From positions 124,001 to 188,000 of the forward strand of contig NZ_JACHJL010000007.1 in NCBI RefSeq assembly GCF_014203645.1: a stretch of DNA of 64,000 bases, in the 5' to 3' direction. The DNA is from Streptomyces zagrosensis. Its GTDB lineage: Bacteria > Actinomycetota > Actinomycetes > Streptomycetales > Streptomycetaceae. This document shows, one piece after another, positions 1-8,493 of this stretch; the first letter of the stretch is position 1, and every line of letters starts with the position of its first letter. Position numbers and translations under genes: made by a program. The notes under the pieces are model-generated. The model was not told the DNA's origin. It did no database searches and was given only the letters and a program-made list of their open reading frames with translations.

Positions 1-2
1 GT

Positions 3-1018
3 GACGTCCTGCTGACCGAGCACGGGTTGGCCATCCCGGCGGGGATCGTGCTGACCGGCGTCAACGCCGAAGCGGCGTGGGTACTTGGCAGACGAACATG
101 TCCGATGGGTGGCGGTGGGCCACCGACGGCACGAAGGTGTACGCGCTGCGCGAGCATGACGAGGGCGACCGGCTCGCCCTGTGCGAGATCGCCCCCACCG
201 ATGGCGCACTGGGCAAACCGTTGGTCGAGACGGCGGATTTCGCCGGCGATGAGGCCCGCAATCAACTGCTGTGTGTGGTGAAGGGCAGCGCCTACCTGGT
301 GGCGCGCGCCTCCTCCGGGGGCCAGTGGCACCTGCTCGCCTTCGACCTGCGCACTGGCCGACAACGTTGGCGCGAGCCGGTGGCGGAGCCGGAGGACGCA
401 CGCCGACCACCGATGCTGTGCGGCGCGGTACGCGGCGACCAACTGCTGCTGTGCCGGGGCCTGCCGGACACCGATATGTTCGAGCTGTCCGCCCACGCCC
501 TCGCCGATGGACAGAAGCGCTGGTCGCTTCACGAAAGCTCCGAGGGTGCGCCCCCCAGCCAACTCGCCCACGACGAACGGCACCTCTACCTCACCGGCAC
601 GTCGCTCCAGGCCTACCGGCTCTCCGACGGCGGCTCGGAGTGGCTGTTCGGCGAGCCGCGGGACGTCGGCAGCAGTGCGGGCGAGACCCGACTGTACGGG
701 GCGCCCACCGTGCGGGACGGCGTCGTCTACTGCTCGGAGGGCGACCGTGGGGTGGTCGCCGTGGACGCCATCACGGGCAGCATCAACTGGCTGGAGAAGG
801 ATCTGAAAGGCAGGAGCCTGAACCGTGAGGTGCCGCCGGTGGTCGGCGCGAAGTATGTCTACAGCCTCGACGACAAGGGACTGCGCGCCGTGGACCTGCG
901 CACGCGTCGCGCGGTGTGGACGTTCGAGACCGACGCGACCGTCCTGACCGCCGACCATCAGCGAGGCCGCCTGTACGCCCGCGAACTGCGGCAGACGTTC
1001 GCCCTGCCACTCGCCTGA
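3..1018 (+). CDS. PQQ-type beta-propeller protein, 5' end outside window, probable frameshift
   Basis: The frame ending at 1018 encodes about 310 residues of a repeat protein. Segments such as GRQRWRE, GQKRWSL, GGSEWLF and GSINWLE recur every 40-60 residues, as in PQQ-like (quinoprotein) propeller blades. The next gene has the same blades behind a kinase domain, so this is probably the sensor half of a second kinase or a paralogous fragment. Positions 3-80 look coding in a different frame (ending GVNAEAAW), and the propeller frame takes over at about 80-90. The only early start in the propeller frame, GTG at 77, has no ribosome-binding site. I infer a one-base frameshift, real or a sequence error. 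The ligand of the propeller is unknown. Confidence 0.7.
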   Translation, partial: RPADRARVGHPGGDRADRRQRRSGVGTWQTNMSDGWRWATDGTKVYALREHDEGDRLALCEIAPTDGALGKPLVETADFAGDEARNQLLCVVKGSAYLVARASSGGQWHLLAFDLRTGRQRWREPVAEPEDARRPPMLCGAVRGDQLLLCRGLPDTDMFELSAHALADGQKRWSLHESSEGAPPSQLAHDERHLYLTGTSLQAYRLSDGGSEWLFGEPRDVGSSAGETRLYGAPTVRDGVVYCSEGDRGVVAVDAITGSINWLEKDLKGRSLNREVPPVVGAKYVYSLDDKGLRAVDLRTRRAVWTFETDATVLTADHQRGRLYARELRQTFALPLA

Positions 1019-1088
1019 GCGCCGGCCGCCCCCGGCACCTGTCGCCCCCACTCATAACCCGCAACCCGTCGCACACCACCTGGCACCC

Positions 1089-1132
1089 GCCACCCACCAC
1101 CAAGACACCCGCCACCCACCACCAAGACACCC
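1089..1132. repeat. Two direct copies of a 22-bp C-rich repeat
   Basis: The unit beginning gccacccaccaccaagac occurs twice head-to-tail in the 140-bp gap before the kinase gene. It lies just upstream of the AGGAAGGG ribosome-binding site and could affect the leader. No function is known. Confidence 0.75.
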
Positions 1133-1157
1133 GTAGCCCACCAGGAAGGGACGCCGC

Positions 1158-3278
1158 GTGCAGCCGCTCGGCCTCGGAGATCCACTCCGCCTCGGCCCGT
1201 ACCGCATAGCCGGCGTGCTCGGCCAGGGCGGCATGGGCAAGGTCTACCTCGGGCGGGACGCGACGGGGCAGGCTGTCGCGGTGAAGGTGCTGCTGCCCGA
1301 CCTGGTGAATGACGGGAATCTCACGGAGCGCTTCGTTCGGGAGGCGCAGACCGCGCGCGCAGTGACCAGCGACGGTGTGGCCCGGGTACTCGGCGCGCAA
1401 CTGGAGTCTGGACGGCCATGGATCGCGACCGAGTTCCTCGCCGGGCCCACGTTGGATGACGCGGTACGCCGGTACGGGCCGTTCGGTGACGCCCTGATAC
1501 GGGAGGTCGCCCGTTCCTTGGCCAGCACGCTCCGCGACATTCATGCCACCGGCCTGGTCCACCGCGACCTCAAGCCGTCCAATGTGGTGCTGACCTCGGG
1601 CGGACCACGGATCATCGACTTCGGCATCGCCAGGCCTGAGCACGGTCTGACGCTCACCCAGACCGGCCAGGTCCCGGTCACCCCGGGATACGGAGCGCCG
1701 GAGCAGGTGCTGGGGCGGCGCGTCGGGCCGGCGGCGGACATCTTCTCGCTCGGCGCGGTCCTCGCCTTCGCCGCAACGGGCCGGCCGCCGTACTCGGGTG
1801 CGGCGGTGGCGGCGCTGCTGTACGAGGTGGTGCACGGCACCCCCGATGTGGAGTTGGTCCCCGCCCCGGTGCGGCACCTGATCGAACCGTGCTTCGCCAA
1901 GGACCCGGTCGCCCGGCCGCTGCCCGAGTGGGTCGCCGACGCCGCCCAACCACCCCACGGCTCCGAACGGCTGTGGACCATCGGCCCGTTGGCCGACGAG
2001 ATTCGGGGCCTTGAGGCCGCGGCCCGGCGCCTGGTGGGGGACGAAGGACCGGCCGGCCCCCGACCGGGCCACGCCCCGGACCTACCAGCAGGCGGCGCCC
2101 GCCCCGCCCGCCGCCGGCTGCTGCTGGCCCTGGCCGGTGGGGGCGCCGTGCTGGCGGCCGGCGCGGGTGGAGTGGCGTGGTGGCTCACCGATCGCAGCGG
2201 AGGCGGCGGGGGTGGCGGCGCGCGGTCCAACCCGTTCGATGTGCCGCCAGCCGTGGACGTACGGCCCGCGCAACTCGGCTCCGACACCGGGACGCCGCAA
2301 CCCCTGTGGGGCCCGGTGCAGGGAGTGGCCGACGCCGGGTCGCCGCCGCCGTTGCCGGTGCGGGACGTCGTGGTGTTCGCGGCGGCCGGCGGCGGCATCG
2401 CGGCCCACCGGGTCACGGACGGGACGCAGCGATGGCGGGCGGGCGCCGCGCACGCCGCCGCCGGCTATCTGTCCATCGCCGACCGGCTCGTGGTCACCGC
2501 GGATGCGGACGGCGTGCTGCGTACCTACGTCGCCTCGACCGGCGAACCCAAGTGGACCGCCGACGTACGGGCGAGCGCCCTGTTGGCCGCGGACGCCGAC
2601 CACGTCTACGCGCTGACGTCCGAAGGCGCCCTGGTCTGCGTGGCGACGGCCGACGCAGGCGTGCGCTGGACGCGCCCCCCTGCCTTGCCGCTGCCCGGCG
2701 GGCGTCCGGCGGCGGCGCTCGGTGCGGGTGTCCTGGTGGTGTGCGGTGCCTCGGGTGACGTGGTCGCGGTGCGCGCCAAGGACGGTGCCAAGGCATGGGT
2801 GCGTAAGGGACAGGCCGCCGCCGCCCTGGCCCCCGCCATCGACGGCGGCACCGTCTTCCTCGGCGGTCACACCTTCGCGGGGGTGCGCGCAGGCGACGGC
2901 AAGGAACTGTGGAGCCGGGAACCACTGCACACCGTGCGGCGCGGGTCGTACGGCTGGGGTCCGCCCACGGTGGCGGGCGGCGAGGTGTTCACCCTGGACA
3001 GCGAGGCACTGCGCTACCTCCGCCCGAACGGCGAGGACGCCAGACCCGTGTCGTTCGTTGCGGGGGCGGCACCGCCTTGGCAGCCACCCGTCGTGCAGGC
3101 AAACAGCGTATGGGTGGTCGAAAGCCAGGGACCCGGTGTGAGCGGTCTACCGCGCTCCACCCGCAGCCTCGCCCAGTCCTACCCGCTCACGGGCGGCCGG
3201 GGCCGCACGGCCGCGGGCAGCGGGAACCGGTTGTTCGTCCTCAACACCGAGACGCTGCTTGCGCTCCCGGTCTTCTAG
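1158..3278 (+). CDS. Ser/Thr protein kinase with PQQ-like propeller sensor domain
   Basis: A 706-residue Hanks-type kinase. The N-terminal catalytic domain (about 13-280) shows the glycine loop GQGGMGKV (22-29), the ATP-anchoring Lys43 in VAVKV, the catalytic HRDLKPSN (135-142), DFG at 154-156 and an APEQ activation-segment motif. A proline-rich linker leads to one hydrophobic segment (about 314-336, LLLALAGGGAVLAAGAGG) that should span the membrane. After a glycine tract, an extracytoplasmic domain follows with repeated PQQ blades (TQRWRAG, EPKWTAD, VRWTRP, AKAWVRK, KELWSRE). The kinase should sense an outside signal through the propeller and phosphorylate cytoplasmic proteins on Ser/Thr. 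The GTG at 1158 was chosen because AGGAAGGG sits at proper distance. The gene probably follows the upstream propeller gene in one transcript. Confidence 0.93.
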   Translation: MQPLGLGDPLRLGPYRIAGVLGQGGMGKVYLGRDATGQAVAVKVLLPDLVNDGNLTERFVREAQTARAVTSDGVARVLGAQLESGRPWIATEFLAGPTLDDAVRRYGPFGDALIREVARSLASTLRDIHATGLVHRDLKPSNVVLTSGGPRIIDFGIARPEHGLTLTQTGQVPVTPGYGAPEQVLGRRVGPAADIFSLGAVLAFAATGRPPYSGAAVAALLYEVVHGTPDVELVPAPVRHLIEPCFAKDPVARPLPEWVADAAQPPHGSERLWTIGPLADEIRGLEAAARRLVGDEGPAGPRPGHAPDLPAGGARPARRRLLLALAGGGAVLAAGAGGVAWWLTDRSGGGGGGGARSNPFDVPPAVDVRPAQLGSDTGTPQPLWGPVQGVADAGSPPPLPVRDVVVFAAAGGGIAAHRVTDGTQRWRAGAAHAAAGYLSIADRLVVTADADGVLRTYVASTGEPKWTADVRASALLAADADHVYALTSEGALVCVATADAGVRWTRPPALPLPGGRPAAALGAGVLVVCGASGDVVAVRAKDGAKAWVRKGQAAAALAPAIDGGTVFLGGHTFAGVRAGDGKELWSREPLHTVRRGSYGWGPPTVAGGEVFTLDSEALRYLRPNGEDARPVSFVAGAAPPWQPPVVQANSVWVVESQGPGVSGLPRSTRSLAQSYPLTGGRGRTAAGSGNRLFVLNTETLLALPVF

Positions 3279-3340
3279 CTCCCGGACTGCTGCCGGACTG
3301 CTGGACGTGCGCACGCACGGGGCGGGGAGCCCTCCATGTT

Positions 3341-3376
3341 CACGAGGGCCACGAGGGCCACGAGGGCCACGAGGGC
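3341..3376. repeat. 9-bp tandem repeat, 4 copies (cacgagggc)
   Basis: Four perfect head-to-tail 9-mers, with a decayed continuation to about 3388, lie in the intergenic space between the kinase gene and a convergent oxidoreductase gene. Similar period-9 arrays follow other genes in this window. Confidence 0.9.
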
Positions 3377-3449
3377 CCGAGGGCCACGGGGATGCTGCCG
3401 GTAGGCGGAGAGGGTCGCTGGGCAGGTGAGGGCTGCGGGGTTCCGATGG

Positions 3450-4310
3450 CTAGAGGGCCGGCGGGCCCTGCTCGATGCGGCGCATGAGGGGAGCGAGCCG
3501 GTCGAGTTCCTCGTGAATGGGGCGCCGTTCGTCCCACCAGGTGGCGCCCGCGTCGATCAGCGGCCCGAGCAGGTCGCGTGCGTGCGCCGGGTCGGTGGGG
3601 CTGGCGCCGCCGATGACGATATCGAACGGTTGGTCCCGCAGTGCGCCGCGATGCTCCCGGACATAGCCAACCAGATCGCGTACCTCATCGACGGACGGCG
3701 TTTGGCCATGCTTGGCCGAGTTGAAGAGCGGGATCGCGCCTTCCCACCGAGCGGCCCGCCGCATCGGGGGGCGATGCGGCCAAAAGCCGGCGACCCAGAT
3801 GGGCACCCGCGGACGCTGCACCGGCGTGGGCAGCAAGGTCACGTCCTCGACCTGATAGTGCCGCCCGTGGTGGGTCACCGACTCGCCCGACCAGTAGCGG
3901 GTCAGCAACTCCAGGCCCTCATCCAGGCGTTCGGCGAGCACCTTGGGGTTGGTGGACTCGCCGAAGCTGCCGTACTCGTCCTCGATCGGCCCGCCAAGAC
4001 CCACGCCCAGGATGACCCGCCCGCCGCTCAGCACGTCCAGGGTGGACACCTGCCGGGCGAGCTGCTGCGGTCGCCGCCGGGCAACCGGGGTGACCATGGG
4101 CCCGAGCGCGATCCGCGTGGTGGCCAGGGCCGCCGCGGTCAACAGCATCCAGGGGTCCCCGAACGAGCGGCGCAGCCGTTTCTCGTGCACCACGTGGTCC
4201 CAGACGAACAGAGCGTCCCATCCGGCTTCTTCCGCCGCTGTTGCCACCGTCGCCACAGTCCGCGGATCGGCGAAGTCTCCGAAGTTCGGGATGTTGAGGG
4301 AAAAGCGCAT
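3450..4310 (-). CDS. LLM-class (luciferase-like) F420-dependent oxidoreductase
   Basis: A 286-residue TIM-barrel protein of the bacterial-luciferase superfamily. It starts MRFSLNIPNFGDFADPR and contains the family markers AEEAGWDALFVWDHV and LGVGLGGP, a VSTLDVLSGGRV segment and WVAGFWPHR near the C-terminus. Actinobacterial members mostly use coenzyme F420, some FMN; the substrate cannot be told. A longer frame reaches 4373, but the ATG at 4310 is preferred because GGAGG lies 11 bases upstream and the family begins at this point. The gene is convergent with the kinase gene and backs onto a deletion scar, so it is probably monocistronic. Confidence 0.85.
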   Translation of the reverse strand: MRFSLNIPNFGDFADPRTVATVATAAEEAGWDALFVWDHVVHEKRLRRSFGDPWMLLTAAALATTRIALGPMVTPVARRRPQQLARQVSTLDVLSGGRVILGVGLGGPIEDEYGSFGESTNPKVLAERLDEGLELLTRYWSGESVTHHGRHYQVEDVTLLPTPVQRPRVPIWVAGFWPHRPPMRRAARWEGAIPLFNSAKHGQTPSVDEVRDLVGYVREHRGALRDQPFDIVIGGASPTDPAHARDLLGPLIDAGATWWDERRPIHEELDRLAPLMRRIEQGPPAL

Positions 4311-4421
4311 TCTGGCATGGTCCTCCAGGGCACAAGAGGCGGCAACCGCAATACCCGCCTGGCCGCCCGGCACTTGACCCCGATGCTTAGCCTTTCGGTG
4401 TCTGGCCCCCCGGCACCTGGT

Positions 4422-4593
4422 TCATGGCCGGTGTTCGGTGGCCCGCCGAATGGCCGTGCTTACCAGGGAGCGCAGCCAGGCGTGGGCCCGATCGTCCTCG
4501 TACCGCTGATGCCACGCGACGATCACGGGCACCGGTGCCGCATCGAGGGGGAGGGGAAGCAGGCGGAGCCCGAGCTCATCCGCAGCCGGGCGG
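4422..4593 (-). pseudogene. C-terminal remnant of a LysR-type regulator
   Basis: Reading the minus strand from about 4593 gives a 55-residue stretch (DELGLRLLPLPLD..., AWHQRYEDDRAHAWLRSLV, then a TGA at 4424-4422). It resembles the C-terminal end of the LysR substrate-binding domain: the final strand, then a WHxR...HAWLR helix. There is no start codon and no DNA-binding domain. At 4594-4600 the sequence changes into a FAD monooxygenase fragment on the opposite strand. The layout fits a former divergent regulator-enzyme pair that lost both N-termini and the promoter between them. Confidence 0.7.
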
Positions 4594-4600
4594 CGAGGAG

Positions 4601-5362
4601 CGAACCTGTGACCTGCTCGTCGGCGCCGATGGCAGCTGGTCGCGGGTCCGGCCCCTGCTGACCGATGCCACGCCGACGTACACCGGTGTGAGCTTCATCG
4701 AGATCAGCATCGCGGAGGTCGAGCGCCGCCGGCCCGCGCTGTCGCGGCTGGTCGGCCACGGCAGCCTCTTTGCCTTCGCGGACGGCAAGGCGCTCATGGC
4801 GCAGCGCAACGGGGACGGTTCGGTCCGTACCTATGTCGGACTCAGCGTCCCCGAGGACTGGTTGACCACCTCGGGAATCCGCTGCGACCACCCCGCCCAG
4901 GCTCGCACCGCACTTCTCGGTCACTTCGCCGACTGGGCACCGCAGTTGACCGACCTCATCCGCTACTGCGACGACGCCTTCTTGCCCCGTCCACTCCTGA
5001 TGCTCCCGGTCGGCCTGCGCTGGCCCACCCGGCCGGGGGTCACCCTGCTCGGCGATGCGGCCCACCTCATGTCGCCGTTCGCCGGCGAAGGGGCCAACCT
5101 CGCCCTCCAGGACGCCGGCGAACTCGGCCTCGCCATCGCAGAGTCGGGCGGCGCCGGCATCGCCGTACTGGAGAGTTACGAGCAGGCGATGTTCGAGCGC
5201 GCCACCCCGCACGCCGCACAGTCCGCTGCCAACCTCGAACTCTGTTTCTCTCCCGACGGCGCTCGCGCGATGGGCGCACTACTCAAGGAACAGGACGGCG
5301 GCGGCAAGGGCGGCGACGCACCGCTGTCTCAGTCGTCTCGCTTACCGCAGGCGGCACGGTGA
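4601..5362 (+). pseudogene. N-terminally truncated FAD-dependent monooxygenase
   Basis: About 250 residues of a PHBH-type aromatic or antibiotic hydroxylase of the TetX kind. Preserved are the DLLVGADGSWSRVR motif (the DG fingerprint) and GVTLLGDAAHLMSPFAGEG, the GD motif that binds the ribityl chain, with the following ALQDAGELG helix. The N-terminal Rossmann GxGxxG segment of roughly 130 residues is missing. Upstream sequence in this frame is unrelated and overlaps the LysR remnant. Without the ADP-binding half the product cannot hold FAD. The 3' end overlaps the start of the DedA gene (GTGA at 5359-5362), so the pair was once translationally coupled. Confidence 0.8.
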
Positions 5363-6093
5363 TCGACTGGATGCACATGGCCGAAACGCTGATCGCGTCC
5401 CCGTGGTTCTACGGCGTGCTCATCGCGGTGTCCCTGCTCGACTCCTTCTTGCCCCTCATACCGAGCGAGCCCGTCATCGTCGTCGCGGGCGTGTACGCGG
5501 CGAGCGGCGACACCCATCTCCTCGCCTGCATCGCTGCCACGGCACTCGGCGCGTTCTTGGGCGACCTGATCCCCTACCTCCTCGGCCGCCTGGTGGCAGA
5601 GCGCATCCGCGCCCGCCTGCGCCCCGGAACCAAGCGCCGGCGGGCGCACGACTGGATCGCTGGCTCACTGGCGGCTCGCGGCGGCTATGTGCTGATGACC
5701 TCCCGGTTCATTCCCTTCGGGCGCTATCTGGTCACCGTCTCGGCCGGCATGGTCGGCTACCCGTGGCGCAGATACGTCTGCTTCGCCGCCGTCGCGGGGC
5801 TGTGCTGGAGCACGTACACCGTGCTGATCGGCTACGTCGGCGGCGCCCTGTTCCAGGAGAACGACCTGGTGGCCGTGGGGGTGGGCCTGGGGCTCGCGTT
5901 CTTGCTGAGTGGCGTGATCGAGGCAGTGCGCTACGTCCGCAGGCGGCGCTCGGCGCGGCACAACCCGGCTGGGGAGCACGGCCATGCCGTGGGCCCCGAT
6001 CTTGCCGGGAAAGCCGATCTTGCCGGGGAAGCCGACTTCGCGGCAGGGCCTGACCTCGCGGCCCTACCGGCGCCGCGCGGGCGCGGCTTTTGA
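5359..6093 (+). CDS. DedA-family (VTT domain) membrane protein
   Basis: A 244-residue integral membrane protein with several hydrophobic segments. It has the DedA hallmarks: an early acidic residue after a re-entrant helix (SLLDSFLPLIPSEP), GDLIPYLLGR, and the conserved SRFIPFGRYLVTVSAGM stretch with F/Y-x-R-x-x-P/R character. DedA proteins act in membrane phospholipid or undecaprenyl-phosphate flipping and envelope homeostasis. The tail (about residues 196-244) is hydrophilic and repetitive (DLAGKADLAGEADF). GTG 5359 overlaps the stop of the truncated monooxygenase, so its translation may now depend on readthrough from a pseudogene. The last 30 bases overlap the convergent ANTAR gene. Confidence 0.88.
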   Translation: MIDWMHMAETLIASPWFYGVLIAVSLLDSFLPLIPSEPVIVVAGVYAASGDTHLLACIAATALGAFLGDLIPYLLGRLVAERIRARLRPGTKRRRAHDWIAGSLAARGGYVLMTSRFIPFGRYLVTVSAGMVGYPWRRYVCFAAVAGLCWSTYTVLIGYVGGALFQENDLVAVGVGLGLAFLLSGVIEAVRYVRRRRSARHNPAGEHGHAVGPDLAGKADLAGEADFAAGPDLAALPAPRGRGF

Positions 6094-6933
6094 GTTGCGC
6101 GCCGTGGCATGTAGGTACTCCAGCGCGTCGATGACCACGGTGCGGTCGTACCAGAACAGCCAGCGCCCGGCCTGGCGCCCGACGCGCTCCATGGCGTCGA
6201 TTTGGGCGGTGGACAGGGGGCGCAGGACGTGATCGAGGTGGGCGGACACCATGCCCAGGCATACGCCGGAGTCGCTGGTCAGCGGCACGCTGTGGGCGGC
6301 CTTGCTGCCCGCGGCCAAAATCACCCGGCGCGCATCCTCGGTGAACACCGGCTCCTGCTCCACATCGTGCACGGTGATCTGCCTGTTCTCCTTCGCGGCC
6401 CGCGCGCAGGAGGTGCCATCTGCTCCGACGAAGTGGAAGAAGCGTACGAAGTCGGAGTTCAGGCCCACGTGCTTGGCCATCCGCAGTCCGCGTGCGGGTC
6501 GGTCGGCGAGTTGCACATTGCCCATGGTCGTATCGGTGATGGCCAGCACCTGGGAGAGAACGGCATCCAGCACGGCGCCCCGGTTGAGGTGACCGGGATC
6601 GTCGAGACCGAGGTGGTCCAAGGCCGGCGGGACGCGGCGGGTGCGCCCCGGAAACCACAGGTCTCGGTTCTCGTCCGGGCGCGGCGCCGCGACCAGCGCC
6701 TCCGCCAACGCGCGTAGCTTGACGTTGCGCCGCTGGGAGACGTGCTGCAACAGCGCGAAGGCGCTTTCCACGTCCGCGAGCCGGTAGCGCTCCTGCACCA
6801 CCCCCTGGGCCTGGGCTATCAGTGGCCAGGCCACCGTGCGGGCCCGCAGGTGGTGGACTTCCTCACGCAACCGCTCCAACTCTTCCCGGTCGTCCTCGGT
6901 GACCTCGGCGCCCGTCCTGCACGTGTCGGTCAT
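6064..6933 (-). CDS. ANTAR-GAF regulator (domains in unusual order)
   Basis: A 289-residue protein. Residues 10-95 form a charged coiled coil (EELERLREEVHHLRA) followed by an ANTAR-like helical segment (IAQAQGVVQERYRLADVESAFALL), typical of RNA-binding antiterminators. Residues 120-270 resemble a GAF sensor domain. The usual actinobacterial order is GAF then ANTAR, so the reversed order is notable. ATG 6933 was chosen over the frame opening at 7098 because conserved sequence begins there. ANTAR proteins bind paired hexaloop hairpins in nascent RNA and prevent termination; the target here is unknown. The 3' end overlaps the DedA gene by 30 bases on the opposite strand. Confidence 0.8.
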   Translation of the reverse strand: MTDTCRTGAEVTEDDREELERLREEVHHLRARTVAWPLIAQAQGVVQERYRLADVESAFALLQHVSQRRNVKLRALAEALVAAPRPDENRDLWFPGRTRRVPPALDHLGLDDPGHLNRGAVLDAVLSQVLAITDTTMGNVQLADRPARGLRMAKHVGLNSDFVRFFHFVGADGTSCARAAKENRQITVHDVEQEPVFTEDARRVILAAGSKAAHSVPLTSDSGVCLGMVSAHLDHVLRPLSTAQIDAMERVGRQAGRWLFWYDRTVVIDALEYLHATARNSKAAPARRR

Positions 6934-7280
6934 GGCCCGCACCCGCCCCTTCCTCGCTACCCCGTCGGTTCTGGAAGCCGATCCTCTACCCCGCGCCGCT
7001 CCCAGCATGCCCACGGTGTGCGCCAGCGCGGGCAGGCCGGTGTACTCCTCTGCTGCCTGCGCGCTAGCTGCTGCGTCTGCCTGGTCGGCGCAGGTCAAAG
7101 GCCCTACCAGCCCCCTACACCGGCGGCGCCCAGCGCGAGCCTTGGCCCCGTGGCCGTTTCCGTGCAGGGGCCTGGGGTACCCGGAAACCCGTGACGGGGC
7201 CTGCTCAGTCGTGAGCAGGTGCGCACGGGCGAAATGCGGGCATAAAACGGGTGAAACGCGGCGAAAGGGGACCCGTCAGC

Positions 7281-8387
7281 ATGGGCCAGGCCAGCACAGC
7301 GGGCGCCACCGATGGGCCAGGGCCGCGCGCCGGCTCCTTGCGGGTGGTCGTCACCGGAGCCAGCGGCAACATCGGAACCAGCGTCGTACGCTCGCTCGCC
7401 GACGATCCGAACGTGGCCTCCATCCTCGCCCTGGCCCGCCGCCGGCCCGACTGGACCGCGCCCAAGACCACCTGGGCGAGCGTGAACGTCGCCGAAGACC
7501 CCGACCTCGCGGCGCACTTCGCGGGCGCCGACGCCGTCATCCATCTGGCCTGGCTGTTTCAACCCACCCGCGCCCCCGCCATGACCTGGCACAACAACGT
7601 CATCGGCAGCGAACGAGTCTTTAGGGCCGTTGCCGCGGCCCACGTACCCGCCCTCGTCCACGCCTCCTCCGTGGCCGCCTACGCACCAGGGCCCAAGGAC
7701 CGCGCCGTGGACGAGGGGTGGCCAGCACACGGTTGGCCGGAGTCCGCGTACTGCCAAGAGAACGCCTATGTGGAGCGGCTGCTCGACCACTTCGGCCACG
7801 AGCACCCCGAGGTACGCACGGTGCGGCTGCGTCCCGGAATCATCGTCAAGCCCGAGTCGGCCAGCCAGCAGCGCCGCGTGTTCGTCGGCCCGTTCCTGCC
7901 CGGCGCCCTGCTCCATCCGCGGTTCCTGCGGGTGCTGCCGGACGTGCCCGGGCTGCGCTTTCAGGCCCTGCACACCGAGGACGCGGCGCGGGCGTTTCAC
8001 CTGGCGGCGGTGCGCCCGGTAGCGGGGGCGTTCAATGTGGCGGCCGATCCGGTCGTCGATGCCCCGATGCTGGCCCGAATGTTCGGATCACGCGTCGTAC
8101 GGGTTCCGCACCGTCTCGCGCGGGCGGCGGTGGACACCGCGTGGCAGCTGCGGCTGCTGGCCTCACCAGGTGGGCTCTTCGAGGCCGTACTGCGCTTCCC
8201 GCTCATGGACACCACCCGGGCCAGGACCGAACTGGGCTGGGAGCCCGCGCACACCTCGGAAGAGGCGATCACCGCGTTCCTGACCGGACTGCGGCACGGA
8301 GCGGGAATGGCGACGCCCCCGCTGGCGGCGGATTCCCCCGGCGGTCGGCTGCACGAGGTGGTCACCGGCATCGGCAGGCGCCCATGA
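7281..8387 (+). CDS. NAD-dependent epimerase/dehydratase (SDR family)
   Basis: A 368-residue extended-SDR protein. The N-terminal Rossmann motif VTGASGNIGTSV sits near residues 26-37, an HLAW segment ends the fourth strand, and HASSVAAYAPG holds the SDR serine. The usual YxxxK appears as a degenerate YCQEN, so the catalytic Tyr/Lys pair is not canonical. The middle segment VRTVRLRPGIIVKP and the C-terminal substrate region fit NAD(P)H-binding epimerase-like proteins. ATG 7281 follows AAAGGGGA; an in-frame GTG at 7251 lacks such a site. It leads a same-strand set with a phytoene-desaturase-like oxidoreductase and an SRPBCC protein, suggesting a small lipid or secondary-metabolite pathway. Confidence 0.83.
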   Translation: MGQASTAGATDGPGPRAGSLRVVVTGASGNIGTSVVRSLADDPNVASILALARRRPDWTAPKTTWASVNVAEDPDLAAHFAGADAVIHLAWLFQPTRAPAMTWHNNVIGSERVFRAVAAAHVPALVHASSVAAYAPGPKDRAVDEGWPAHGWPESAYCQENAYVERLLDHFGHEHPEVRTVRLRPGIIVKPESASQQRRVFVGPFLPGALLHPRFLRVLPDVPGLRFQALHTEDAARAFHLAAVRPVAGAFNVAADPVVDAPMLARMFGSRVVRVPHRLARAAVDTAWQLRLLASPGGLFEAVLRFPLMDTTRARTELGWEPAHTSEEAITAFLTGLRHGAGMATPPLAADSPGGRLHEVVTGIGRRP

Positions 8388-8400
8388 GCGGGGGGCGTGC

Positions 8401-8457
8401 CGAACGTGCCGAACACGCCGAACACACCGAACACACCGAACACACCGAGCCAGGCCG
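8401..8457. repeat. 9-bp tandem repeat, 6 copies (cgaacacac type)
   Basis: Six near-perfect 9-mers run directly after the epimerase stop codon. The first two units vary at two positions and the last four are identical. The array lies about 40 bp before the next gene's ribosome-binding site. Confidence 0.92.
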
Positions 8458-8493
8458 TACCGCGGGCCGACTACACGCGATGGGGGAGCGGTC

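Noticed and set aside
783..2072. A 429-codon open frame antisense to the propeller and kinase genes
   Set aside because: Composition is that of a shadow frame (Arg/Gly/Pro-rich) and the plus-strand kinase motifs are unmistakable.
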